From positions 1 to 42,720 of the forward strand of contig JAQBRN010000027.1 of NCBI GenBank assembly GCA_028286465.1: DNA of 42,720 nt. The letters run 5' to 3'. A model generated the notes under the pieces. It saw only the letters and a list, made by a program, of their open reading frames with translations, made no database searches and had not been told where the DNA came from. Below are positions 33,890-42,577 of this stretch, one piece after another (positions within the stretch are counted from its first letter, which is position 1; every line of letters begins with the position of its first letter). The DNA comes from Parcubacteria group bacterium. Lineage in GTDB: Bacteria; Patescibacteriota; Minisyncoccia; Phycocordibacterales; Zambryskibacteraceae. The position numbers were made by a program, and so were the translations under genes.

Positions 33890-35047
33890 TTAAAACAACG
33901 TTAATTGGGATACTTTACTAACCATTTCGGGTTTAATAGAGTCTAGTACGACCTCGCTCATTCCGAATCCTTGGCTGAGTAGGTTTCTTACGTCTGCATC
34001 ATCAGATGCTAAAATGGTCTTAGTCCCCTCAGTTTTAGGGACGAGCATTAAAACCTCTGCACCATCAATACCACCATCACTGAGAAGCGCCTCACTGTGG
34101 GTACTGATAATAAGTTGTCTTCCTTTAACACGCTGTGCCTTGTACATTAAAGGTGCCAATTGGGCGACAATCCCACTATTTAAAGAAAGTTCTGGTTCTT
34201 CAAGTAAAAGTGGGGAGTCGCCTTCAAGTAATGACCAAATGAAAGCAATTAGACGTAATGTTCCATCTGAAAACTGATCCTCTTTTTGTAATCCTGCTTT
34301 AGGTCGCCAGTGCTGATAAGTGGCCTGAAGATGAGGTTTTCCATTTGAATCTCTCATGAATTCAAGTTGTTGAAGCTGTGGGACAGCAATTTTTAGGGCC
34401 TCCTCAATTTTCTTGAGTCTAGCTCTTCTGGTTTTTTCTGGAGTCTTCGCTATTCTTTCGAGAAAACTTTGTCCAAACGGATCATCCTCAATAATTCTTC
34501 CTTGAATTCTGTCAGCATAGCGAAGTAGTTGAGGAACCAGGTGTAAATAATTAATTGATTGAAGGAATTTTGCCATAGGGCGAAATTCAGCATTAAAGCC
34601 AATCTGTTCGAGAAAGGTTTGAGTTAAGCGCTGCGGATCCTTCTTGTCCTCTGTGTTGGGTCTCTCTAGAATTAGCTTTCCATTCTGAGTTACTTTCTCG
34701 TAGCTTAGATAAGAATTTCTTGTCCCTTTATTTTCTTGTTTTATTCCAATCGCATAAATCCAAATTGTGGGTGATTCAGCATCTTTGGCAAGTTCAATCT
34801 CTATCGAAACCTCAGGATCTTTTCTTGCAGCAAAGCATCTAATTTTTGAGAGCCCACCACGATCTTTTAACGCTTTCTGCATGCCGCCGCCTTCTGTTTT
34901 CGCGACGTCTCGAAGAAAACGGAATATATCGAGAAAATTTGATTTCCCCGATGCATTGGGGCCAACTAAGAATTGTCGCTCTTGTAAGGCTGTATCAATC
35001 GACTGAAAATTTCTCCAGTTCTTGACCCTAAGGTGTTTAACAATCAT
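33890..35047 (-). CDS. AAA (ABC/SMC-like, AAA_15/21 type) ATPase
   Basis: FLVGPNASGKSNFLD Walker A; LLLEEPELSLNSGIVAQL; ISTHSEALLSD. Confidence 0.92.
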   Translation of the reverse strand: MIVKHLRVKNWRNFQSIDTALQERQFLVGPNASGKSNFLDIFRFLRDVAKTEGGGMQKALKDRGGLSKIRCFAARKDPEVSIEIELAKDAESPTIWIYAIGIKQENKGTRNSYLSYEKVTQNGKLILERPNTEDKKDPQRLTQTFLEQIGFNAEFRPMAKFLQSINYLHLVPQLLRYADRIQGRIIEDDPFGQSFLERIAKTPEKTRRARLKKIEEALKIAVPQLQQLEFMRDSNGKPHLQATYQHWRPKAGLQKEDQFSDGTLRLIAFIWSLLEGDSPLLLEEPELSLNSGIVAQLAPLMYKAQRVKGRQLIISTHSEALLSDGGIDGAEVLMLVPKTEGTKTILASDDADVRNLLSQGFGMSEVVLDSIKPEMVSKVSQLTLF

Positions 35048-35103
35048 AAACTTTTGACTCAAAATATCACAAAAAATCAAATTTTGGAAGAGCGTAACTT
35101 AGA

Positions 35104-35270
35104 ATAAATAAAGAGTGGCTATCTAGTGGATAGGGACCGCTCGATGCGTTACCGCTCCGCACTTTTCTCGGGTTTGCGGAGGTTGACGATCCCGACGCGG
35201 CTCGATTGTCCTTTGCGGGACAAGTAGCGTCAGGTGTCAGCCTCCACTCAGTTTTCTCTGACAGGTTGGT
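35104..35270 (-). ncRNA. Structured RNA or leader upstream of ATPase/TOPRIM pair
   Basis: Helices TGTCAG/CTGACA, GACGC/GCGTC + TTGTCC/GGACAA, CTCCGCA/TGCGGAG; reverse-strand 3' hairpin GAGCGG..CTATC-GATAG-CCACTC followed by TTTATTTATT. Confidence 0.5.
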
Positions 35271-35290
35271 CGTGCTTACATCCTCAACTT

Positions 35291-35336
35291 AAATAAGAAA
35301 ACCGCTCCAGAATTGCTCTGGAGCGGCGGTTTTCAA
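35291..35336 (-). terminator. Terminator of SPFH gene
   Basis: Reverse strand CCGCTCCAGagcaattCTGGAGCGG TTTTCTTATTT. Confidence 0.8.
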
Positions 35337-35344
35337 ATTCGAAC

Positions 35345-36271
35345 TTATTTCAGCGCCGGGAGTACGCCGCGCACTGCGGCCAGGGACTCCGTGAGATCCG
35401 TCGGGATGAGAACGGTGTTGTTGTTCCCCGAGCGGCACATCTCGAGCAGCGTCTCGATGCCCTTCAGCCACTTGCCGGCGTCGTTGTAGGTCGCCGCTGC
35501 CTTGTTGAGCGCTTCGGCGATCTTCACCTGCATTTCCGCGCGAACGAGTTCGGCTTGGCCTTCTTTGGCCGCACGAGCCTTCATGGCGATCGCCTTCTCG
35601 ACTTCTTCGTCGTTGATGCTGAACTCCTGGAGCTCGAACGCCTGAATGGTGACGCCCCAGTTGCTGACTCGCGAATTGAGCTTCGTCTGGATGTCCGCGC
35701 AGAACTGGTCGCGATGCTCGAGGAGGTTGTCGAGCTCCTTCGTTGCGCCGACGTCGGCGAGGGTCGAGAGCGCGCGATCGTGCGTGCTGTCGTCGACGTC
35801 TTCGACTTCGACAACGGCGTCCTTCACCCGGTCCTTGTCGATCCGGTAGGTGAGGATGCCCTTGATCGAGACGCCGACGTTGTCCTTGGTCTGCATATCC
35901 TCGACCGACACTTCGATGACAATATCCTGAACGTTAACGTCTTCGAGCGTGGTGTGGACGATCGGTTCGAGTAGGCTGAGGCCGCCGTCGAGCGTGCGGA
36001 CATACTTGCCGAAGCGCATGACGGGCCGGCGCACTCGCTGGTCAACGATGTTGATGAAGCAGAGTGCGTACCAGGTTCCGAACGCGATCAGAAGCCACGA
36101 GCGGGAGATGTGGCCCGCGCCGTCTGCCGGTGCGCTCGAAATGGGGTACGCCAGTCCGTTGATGGTCTGGGTCTGTACGATCGAGGCACCTGCTTCTGGG
36201 TGGAAGTAGTTCCATGCGAAGTAGATGATCGTGAGCAGAATGAGGCCGACGATCAGGCGAAAACGAGACAT
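35345..36271 (-). CDS. SPFH/Band-7 (stomatin-like) protein
   Basis: N-terminal TMs; VMRFGKYVRTLDGGLSLLEPIVHTTLEDVNVQDIVIEV...TKDNVGVSIKGILTYRI...GVTIQAFELQEFSI. Confidence 0.9.
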   Translation of the reverse strand: MSRFRLIVGLILLTIIYFAWNYFHPEAGASIVQTQTINGLAYPISSAPADGAGHISRSWLLIAFGTWYALCFINIVDQRVRRPVMRFGKYVRTLDGGLSLLEPIVHTTLEDVNVQDIVIEVSVEDMQTKDNVGVSIKGILTYRIDKDRVKDAVVEVEDVDDSTHDRALSTLADVGATKELDNLLEHRDQFCADIQTKLNSRVSNWGVTIQAFELQEFSINDEEVEKAIAMKARAAKEGQAELVRAEMQVKIAEALNKAAATYNDAGKWLKGIETLLEMCRSGNNNTVLIPTDLTESLAAVRGVLPALK

Positions 36272-36315
36272 GGGTTCTCCGTGGGTTGAGTTCGTAACAA
36301 TGTACAACTGGCGGA

Positions 36316-36344
36316 AGTATAGTACATTTTACCATATTTGTCAA
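36316..36344 (-). promoter_or_regulatory. Consensus sigma70 promoter for SPFH gene
   Basis: Reverse strand TTGACA-17 nt-TATACT. Confidence 0.8.
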
Positions 36345-36365
36345 TAGTAGCAAAAGATTGATATA

Positions 36366-36926
36366 ATGGCTCTCTACATGAATAAAAATACTTCGTATGA
36401 GATGAAACGTTCCGCTCGCACCCGAACCATGCGCCTGTCAGTCCATCCTGATGGATCGGTCGTGCTGACGCTCCCAACACGAGCGTCGGTTGCCGCAGGG
36501 GAAGCGTTCGTTCGGAGTAAGGAGAAGTGGGTCTTGAAGCAGCTGAAGCGCGTCGAGAAGTACAAGGGCCGAACGATGCTGCGGTCGACATCAGCAGAAT
36601 ACAAGAAGCACAAGGAAGCGGCGCGGGAGTTTATTCATGCAAGACTTCTGTACTGGAATACTTTTTATAACTTCATCTACAAGGACGTGCGGATCAAGAA
36701 CACCAAGAGCCGGTGGGGAAGCTGCTCACGGAAGGGGAATTTAAATTTTAATTACAAACTTGCCCTCATACCCGAACGACTAGCCGACTACATCATCGTC
36801 CACGAGCTCTGCCACTTGAAGGAAATGAATCACGGCCCGAAGTTCTGGAAGCAAGTAGAGCGAGCCATGCCGGATTATAAGGAGCGGAGGCGGGAACTGA
36901 AGAACGAGTACGTGAGCATATCGTAA
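36366..36926 (+). CDS. YgjP-like (DUF45) metallopeptidase-domain protein
   Basis: NTKSRWGSCSRKGNLNFNYKLALIPERLADYIIVHELCHLKEMNHGPKFWKQVE; alternate ATG at 36378. Confidence 0.92.
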   Translation: MALYMNKNTSYEMKRSARTRTMRLSVHPDGSVVLTLPTRASVAAGEAFVRSKEKWVLKQLKRVEKYKGRTMLRSTSAEYKKHKEAAREFIHARLLYWNTFYNFIYKDVRIKNTKSRWGSCSRKGNLNFNYKLALIPERLADYIIVHELCHLKEMNHGPKFWKQVERAMPDYKERRRELKNEYVSIS

Positions 36927-37016
36927 GAGCCGGCGCTTAAAGGCCATCTTGCCGGCATAATTTTGCTACATCAAAAGACCGCGCTGCTTCGCGCGGTCTG
37001 AGTGTGCCGTTCAATA

Positions 37017-37391
37017 CTATTCGATGATCCGCGGACCGGTCGCCTGGGCATCCTTGCCGCCGGCAGGAGCCCGACCGAGGACGACGATCATGACGCCGCC
37101 TCCGAAGAGCGTATCGAACAGATCTCTGTCGGCGAATTCGTCGGGGCCGCCGAAGGCTCGCCCTTCGACTGCCGGACTCCAGGCGAGGATCTCTTCCTTG
37201 ACTGCCTCGGCTCCTTCCGAGCTCATGCGGCCTTCCGCGAGGAGCGCCGCGAGCACATCGAGGCCTTCGTCCTTCGTCAGGTACGGTTCGCTCTCGGTAC
37301 CATCGGCGAGCTTGATGCTCGCATGGAGGCCGCAATTCGGGCAGACGATGTGATGGGCCGCAGCAGCGGTCACTTCGCTCTGGGTGCTCAT
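37017..37391 (-). CDS. Hypothetical protein with CxxC motif
   Basis: MSTQSEVTAAAAHHIVCPNCGLHASIKL; GGAGCCTTAC ATG; TTGACA-16-TATAAT upstream. Confidence 0.6.
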   Translation of the reverse strand: MSTQSEVTAAAAHHIVCPNCGLHASIKLADGTESEPYLTKDEGLDVLAALLAEGRMSSEGAEAVKEEILAWSPAVEGRAFGGPDEFADRDLFDTLFGGGVMIVVLGRAPAGGKDAQATGPRIIE

Positions 37392-37552
37392 GTAAGGCTC
37401 CGGGCTTCGGTGTGGGACAGCGGGGAACATCCGGAGGGAATTATAGCACTTTCTAAAATATTGTCAAATTAGACCCGGAAACGGGCTCCGGAGGGAAAAT
37501 GACGGTAAAATAAGCCCTTCCAAGCCGTCTAACTTAATGATATACATAGTCT

Positions 37553-37984
37553 ATGAAAAACTCCGGTGTAAAGAACATCGCTATAGGGATCTTCCTCATT
37601 TTGGCCATCTTCGCAGCTGCTTTCATCATTAAGAAGGCGACGACGAGCTCGACAGCACCTCATACCATCGACACGACGGACACCGTCCTTGCCCAGCCGA
37701 CCGCGAAGGAGTCGGTCATCATGGGTAAGCTGAACTGTCTCTCATTCAAGTCCGGAGAAGCAGTCACCGACGACAATTGCGTCATGGGCCTTATCTCGGA
37801 CGACGGCAAGTCGTATGCCTTGGACACGACGAAATTGACCATTATCTCGAAGACGCTTGCGGTGAAGGACGAAGTGCGGGCCGTGGGCGTGCTTTCCGCT
37901 CCGAACTCTTCGACCGATGAGGGTACGGCCTTCGCGGTGAGCGGAGTGCTCCAGGCGCGCGCCATTCAGAAGGCGACGCAGTAA
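37553..37984 (+). CDS. Hypothetical membrane-anchored protein
   Basis: N-terminal TM helix NIAIGIFLILAIFAAAFII; TATACA 6 nt before ATG. Confidence 0.65.
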   Translation: MKNSGVKNIAIGIFLILAIFAAAFIIKKATTSSTAPHTIDTTDTVLAQPTAKESVIMGKLNCLSFKSGEAVTDDNCVMGLISDDGKSYALDTTKLTIISKTLAVKDEVRAVGVLSAPNSSTDEGTAFAVSGVLQARAIQKATQ

Positions 37985-38005
37985 TTACTATTCATAAAGA
38001 TACAC

Positions 38006-38257
38006 ATGACAGATTTCAAAAGCGCCATCGAATCGAAGAAAAGGGAACTCGATAAGCTCAGACAGGAACTGATAAAGGCGAAAGAAAAAATAGAGACCGA
38101 CGTGAAGAAAGCCGAAGAAGAAGTGCGAAGCAAAGGGGAAAGGGAAGTGGAGAAGATCGAAGCCGCCATCGCCGCTCACGAAGCAGAAATAACCCAGGCC
38201 CAGAACGATCTCGCCGAAAGTCTCAAGACCGAAGAGGGAAAGGGACAAGTGAAATAA
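38006..38257 (+). CDS. Small coiled-coil protein
   Basis: Charged heptad-like sequence, 83 aa. Confidence 0.55.
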   Translation: MTDFKSAIESKKRELDKLRQELIKAKEKIETDVKKAEEEVRSKGEREVEKIEAAIAAHEAEITQAQNDLAESLKTEEGKGQVK

Positions 38258-38348
38258 TCCTCTCCTCGAGAGTGTACTACTAGAGGCAGACCGGGACCAA
38301 GCTCGTCTCTGCGCCCAAGCGCAAGGGGTTACTTCTAACGTTACTACT

Positions 38349-38795
38349 ATGAACAAGAAATTAGTGCTCCCCACAATAATGGGAGCGGCTCTCCTCGGAG
38401 GGATGGTTGCGGGCATCGCCGGCATGGCGTCTGCACAGACGACGACGGCGGCTACTCAGGCCATCACCCAGGCGGCCACGACTCAGGCTGATCCTCACGC
38501 AGGTTGGAAGGGTCACGCACCGGCAGGGCAGGATGGCAATATCACGGCTATCAGCGGTTCGACCATTACGGTCGCCGAAGAGGCCGATGAGGGCGGTACC
38601 GTCTATACGGTCGATGCCTCAGGCGCCACCTACTCGAAGGACGGAACGGCAGCGACACTCGCCGATCTGAAGATCGGAGATAAGATCTTCATCGACGGAA
38701 CGGTCAGCGGCACGAATGTCACCGCCACGAAGATCTCCTCCGGTCATCCGGATCATGGTCCTCGCGGAGCGGCCCCACAGGCTCAAATGAACTAG
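38349..38795 (+). CDS. Secreted DUF5666-like protein
   Basis: Signal-like N-terminus ending SAQ; GNITAISGSTITVAEEADEGGTVYTVDASGATYSKDG...LKIGDKIFIDGTVSGTNVTATKI. Confidence 0.75.
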   Translation: MNKKLVLPTIMGAALLGGMVAGIAGMASAQTTTAATQAITQAATTQADPHAGWKGHAPAGQDGNITAISGSTITVAEEADEGGTVYTVDASGATYSKDGTAATLADLKIGDKIFIDGTVSGTNVTATKISSGHPDHGPRGAAPQAQMN

Positions 38796-38816
38796 GAATT
38801 GAAGGCCGGATTCTCT

Positions 38817-38841
38817 CACAAACTCCCTCTGGGAGTTTGTG
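38817..38841. terminator. Strong hairpin after DUF5666-like gene
   Basis: CACAAACTCCC TCT GGGAGTTTGTG. Confidence 0.6.
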
Positions 38842-38870
38842 TTGATTGAGGAACGGAGTAAGGTACTACC

Positions 38871-39446
38871 ATGGAGGCACTCACACTCACGGACGAAGAA
38901 GCGGCGCGGCTCGTGCAGCTCGGCGAGCCCGAGATGTTCGGCGTACTTGTCGAGCGTTATGAAGAGAAGCTTCTTCGATACGGACGTCGCTTCCTTTCGA
39001 AAAGCGAAGACATAGAAGACATCGTCCAGGATGTCTTCATGAGCGCGTACGAAAACATCCAGGACTTCGACACGCATGCCCGCTTCTCTCCGTGGATCTA
39101 CCGTATCGCCCACAACGCCTTCGTTAATAAGCTTGGGAAGTCCGTACGCGACCGCTTGCGCCTGATCGACCTCGACACCCTTCTTTCGCATCCGGCATAC
39201 GAGGATCCGGACATCGAACGCCGCGAATGGAAGGAGGTGGGAAAGATGATCGATAAGGCCCTCGCGGAGGTGGCTCCGAAATACCGAGAAGTGCTCGTGC
39301 TCTACTACCTGGAAGAATTGCCCTACAAGGAGATCGCCGATGTCCTCTCTGTGCCGCAGAGCACGGTCGGGGTGCGGTTGAAACGGGGGAAGGAGGCATT
39401 GAAGCGGGCGTATGAACAATTAGAACGAGACCATGGAACACACTAA
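38871..39446 (+). CDS. ECF-type RNA polymerase sigma factor
   Basis: EMFGVLVERYEEKLLRYGRRFLSKSEDIEDIVQDVFMSAYENI...PYKEIADVLSVPQSTVGVRLKRGKEALK. Confidence 0.92.
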   Translation: MEALTLTDEEAARLVQLGEPEMFGVLVERYEEKLLRYGRRFLSKSEDIEDIVQDVFMSAYENIQDFDTHARFSPWIYRIAHNAFVNKLGKSVRDRLRLIDLDTLLSHPAYEDPDIERREWKEVGKMIDKALAEVAPKYREVLVLYYLEELPYKEIADVLSVPQSTVGVRLKRGKEALKRAYEQLERDHGTH

Positions 39447-39945
39447 AGACACCATCAAGGAGAATATCCTCCACAAGATCAAGGAGAACAAGCTTTCGAT
39501 GCGGCCGAGAGCATACTTTCTTCTGCGGATGGTGCTCGTGGCCTTGCTTGGACTCGTCATCCTTCTCGTTTCGGTCTTTCTCTTTAACCTCATCTTCTTC
39601 TCGATGCGGGTGAGCGGGCATGCGCACCTTATGAGCTACGGGCCGTCCGGGATCGCCATCTTTCTGCGCCTCTTCCCGTGGCCTTTGCTTATCGTCGATG
39701 TGCTTCTTCTTATGCTCCTCGAGCATCTTCTGCGCCGCTTCCGCTTCGCCTATAAGCAGCCGATCCTCTACTTCTTCTTCGCTATTCTTGCTCTCGCCAT
39801 TTCGGTCGGGCTCCTTATCGACAGGAGTTCTGACGTGAATGACAGGATGCTTCGTCATGCCGATGTGAACGATCTGCCCGGCCCGTTCAATAATTTCTAC
39901 GAAGGCGCGCGCCGTTTGCCCCCGCCGGAATTCAGAGTGAGATAA
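39433..39945 (+). CDS. Membrane protein co-encoded with sigma factor (possible anti-sigma)
   Basis: Three TM segments; 14-nt overlap with sigma gene end. Confidence 0.65.
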   Translation: MEHTKDTIKENILHKIKENKLSMRPRAYFLLRMVLVALLGLVILLVSVFLFNLIFFSMRVSGHAHLMSYGPSGIAIFLRLFPWPLLIVDVLLLMLLEHLLRRFRFAYKQPILYFFFAILALAISVGLLIDRSSDVNDRMLRHADVNDLPGPFNNFYEGARRLPPPEFRVR

Positions 39946-40608
39946 CTAGTGAGCGACGGCGATGCAGAGAATCTTTTTTGCTCCTGCCTCGCGCAGTGCG
40001 CGGCGGGCTTCCCTGAAGGTAGCGCCGGTCGTCGTCACGTCGTCGATGAGGATGATCGATGCGCCTTGCACCGATAAGGGATCGGGGACCGACATCGAGT
40101 GTTCGATATTTTCCAGGCGCTCCGCTTTCCTTCCGGCCACGGTTTGGGAATCGGTGTGTTTGTGCTTTCTAAGGACGTTCGGGAGATAGGCGAGTAGGTG
40201 TTCGGTATCGTGCTTCATAAGTGCTTCGCAGAGGATCTCGATCTGGTTGTAGCCGCGTTCGTTCCTCCTCTTTTTCGAAACGGGCATCGGGATGAGGAGG
40301 ATACGGCCTTGGAAATTCTCGAACAGGGCTCGTTCCGCAAGCTCTGCCTTGACGACATCCATGAGCACGACAGAGAGCGTCCGGGCCACGATGCGCGAGC
40401 CGCGGTACTTCAGCTCCCAGATCATCTCGCGCACCATTTCGTTCTTGTAATCGAAGATGGCCACGACGCTCTCATCCTTCGTGTCCGTTGCCGCGGGCAA
40501 GAGCCTGACGAGTTCTCCCGGAGTGAGCCTGTCGAGCGCGGCGACGGAAGCATTCTTCGGGAAAATAAAATCGAAAAGGATGTTCTTCGCGCTCATGAAG
40601 AGGTTCAT
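39946..40608 (-). CDS. comF: ComF-family phosphoribosyltransferase-like protein
   Basis: LIPMPVSKKRRNERGYNQIEIL...IILIDDVTTTGATFREARRALREAGAKKI. Confidence 0.9.
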   Translation of the reverse strand: MNLFMSAKNILFDFIFPKNASVAALDRLTPGELVRLLPAATDTKDESVVAIFDYKNEMVREMIWELKYRGSRIVARTLSVVLMDVVKAELAERALFENFQGRILLIPMPVSKKRRNERGYNQIEILCEALMKHDTEHLLAYLPNVLRKHKHTDSQTVAGRKAERLENIEHSMSVPDPLSVQGASIILIDDVTTTGATFREARRALREAGAKKILCIAVAH

Positions 40609-40641
40609 ATTTCAATAATACTCCGTGATATACTTTTGTTA

Positions 40642-41775
40642 ATGTCACTCTTCGGAAATCTCTTTAAAACTCGAGGAACATCGGTTCTCGGAGTCGATAT
40701 CGGTTCCTCTGCCATCAAGATCGTTCAGATCCGTAAGAAAAACGGCCAGGCCGTGCTCGAAACGTACGGGGAACTTTCCCTCGGACCCTATGGCAATGCC
40801 GTTATCGGCCAGGCCGTGCAGATTCCGCCGGAGAAGATCGCCGAAGCGCTCTCGGATCTTATGAAAGAGAAGGAGGTCAACGTCACGACCAGGGTCTCGG
40901 GACTTTCCATACCCTTCGCCTCATCCCTCATGACCGAAATAGAGCTGCCCGCAGTGTCCTTGAAGCAGCTCGGCACCATGGTGCCGATCGAAGCTCGGAA
41001 ATATATCCCGGTACCGATAAGCGAGGTGCAGCTCGATTGGTCCGTCATCCCGAAGACCGACATGAAGCCCGTTGCCGAAGCAGAAAAGGGCCCGCCCGCG
41101 CTCGTCGATCCGGGGAAGCCCGTGCCGGTCAATATTCCGAAACTCGACATCTTGGTCGTCGCCATACATAACGACACGATTTCGAAGTATCAGACGATCG
41201 TCACGAGGGCGGAACTCCAGGCGAAGTTCTTCGAGATCGAGCTCTTCTCGACCATGCGCGCCATCGTCGACGAGCCGCTGCGCCCCGTCATGATCATGGA
41301 TATCGGCGCAGCTTCGACGAAGATCTACGTGGTCGAGCGCGGGATCGTGAAGGCCTCGCATACCGTCAATCGCGGCGCCCAGGATATTACGAAGACGATC
41401 TCCCAGTCCCTCGGCCTGACCGTCGAGAAGGCCGAAGTAGCCAAGCGGGAATTCGGCCTGACCGGAGACAAGCAGCTCGCCGACGTCATCAAGCTCTCCC
41501 TCGACTATATTTTCTCCGAAGCCAACCGTGCCCTTCTCTCGTATGAGAAGAAGTCGAACAGGGCAGTGGGGAAGGTCTATCTTATCGGCGGCGGTGCGGC
41601 GCTCAAGGGGCTTGTCGATGTGGCCAAGGAGAACTTCAAGACGGAAGTGGTGGCCGGAGATCCGTTCGGCAAGCTTTCGACGCCGGCATTCCTGACACAG
41701 GTTCTTCGGGAGACCGGACCCGAGTTCGCCGTGGCTATCGGCCTGGCTCTCCGCATGCTCGTCGAGATGGAGTAG
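40642..41775 (+). CDS. pilM: Type IV pilus assembly protein PilM
   Basis: SVLGVDIGSSAIKIVQIRKKNGQAVLETYGEL...VMIMDIGAASTKIYVVERG...LIGGGAALKGL. Confidence 0.92.
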   Translation: MSLFGNLFKTRGTSVLGVDIGSSAIKIVQIRKKNGQAVLETYGELSLGPYGNAVIGQAVQIPPEKIAEALSDLMKEKEVNVTTRVSGLSIPFASSLMTEIELPAVSLKQLGTMVPIEARKYIPVPISEVQLDWSVIPKTDMKPVAEAEKGPPALVDPGKPVPVNIPKLDILVVAIHNDTISKYQTIVTRAELQAKFFEIELFSTMRAIVDEPLRPVMIMDIGAASTKIYVVERGIVKASHTVNRGAQDITKTISQSLGLTVEKAEVAKREFGLTGDKQLADVIKLSLDYIFSEANRALLSYEKKSNRAVGKVYLIGGGAALKGLVDVAKENFKTEVVAGDPFGKLSTPAFLTQVLRETGPEFAVAIGLALRMLVEME

Positions 41776-41847
41776 AAGAAGGTTATAAACACTTAGAATG
41801 GGAATTTTCTTTCTCTTCCGCGCATTCTCCTTTATACTATTATAAGA

Positions 41848-42576
41848 ATGGAACCACGCTTCCAATCCTCATTCATACCGAAAGGTCCTGTTTCAACGGC
41901 AGGCCCGCTTTCCGATACGCAGGTGCATCAGAAAACCACGTTCTTCGGCTTGGTCGCCACCGTGCTTTTCATTGTAAGCCTCGTTCTTGCCGCGGGCTCC
42001 TTCGGCTATGACCGCTATCTTCTTGCGCACATCGGCACGCTCGGCACGGATCTCGCTTCGGCTCGCGCCACCATGCAGCCGGACACCATCAATGAACTGG
42101 TGCGGGCGAACCAGCGCATCATTTCGACGAAAAGTCTGTTGACGACTCACACCGCGCTCTCACCTTTCTTCGATTATCTCGAGCTCTCGACATTAAAGAA
42201 CGTCCGCTTCACGCAATTTTTGTATCAAGTGACGGATAACGGCCTCGCGCTCACCATGCACGGTCAGGCCAAGAGCTACACCGATGTCGCCCTGCAGTCC
42301 GACGCGTTCAATAAGGCGGGATTCTTCAAGGGACCCGTTTTCTCGGACCTCGATCTCGATGCCAAGGGCAACGTGATCTTCACCTTCAAAGCCACTCTCG
42401 ACCCGTCCATCGTTTCTTATAAGAAGCGCCTCGAAGGCGTCATTATTCCTGCGGTGACAACGGCTTCGACGACTCCGGCCGCTCTTCAGGCGACGACGAC
42501 GCAAAAGACCGTAACGCCTGTCGTGAAGACAACCGCAACGACCACGCAGAAGACTGCAACGACCACACCCCACTAA
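41848..42576 (+). CDS. PilN-like type IV pilus assembly protein
   Basis: Single TM then coil, downstream of pilM; Thr-rich C-terminus. Confidence 0.65.
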   Translation: MEPRFQSSFIPKGPVSTAGPLSDTQVHQKTTFFGLVATVLFIVSLVLAAGSFGYDRYLLAHIGTLGTDLASARATMQPDTINELVRANQRIISTKSLLTTHTALSPFFDYLELSTLKNVRFTQFLYQVTDNGLALTMHGQAKSYTDVALQSDAFNKAGFFKGPVFSDLDLDAKGNVIFTFKATLDPSIVSYKKRLEGVIIPAVTTASTTPAALQATTTQKTVTPVVKTTATTTQKTATTTPH

Positions 42577-42577
42577 T

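Noticed and set aside
35555-35974. 139-aa plus ORF
   Set aside because: Antisense to the SPFH gene; no start signals.
40198-40641. N-terminal extension of pilM in the track
   Set aside because: Overlaps comF antisense; MSLFGNLF start at 40642 has TATACT 7 nt upstream.
40921-41865. 314-aa minus ORF
   Set aside because: Antisense to pilM, which has clear motifs; shadow ORF.
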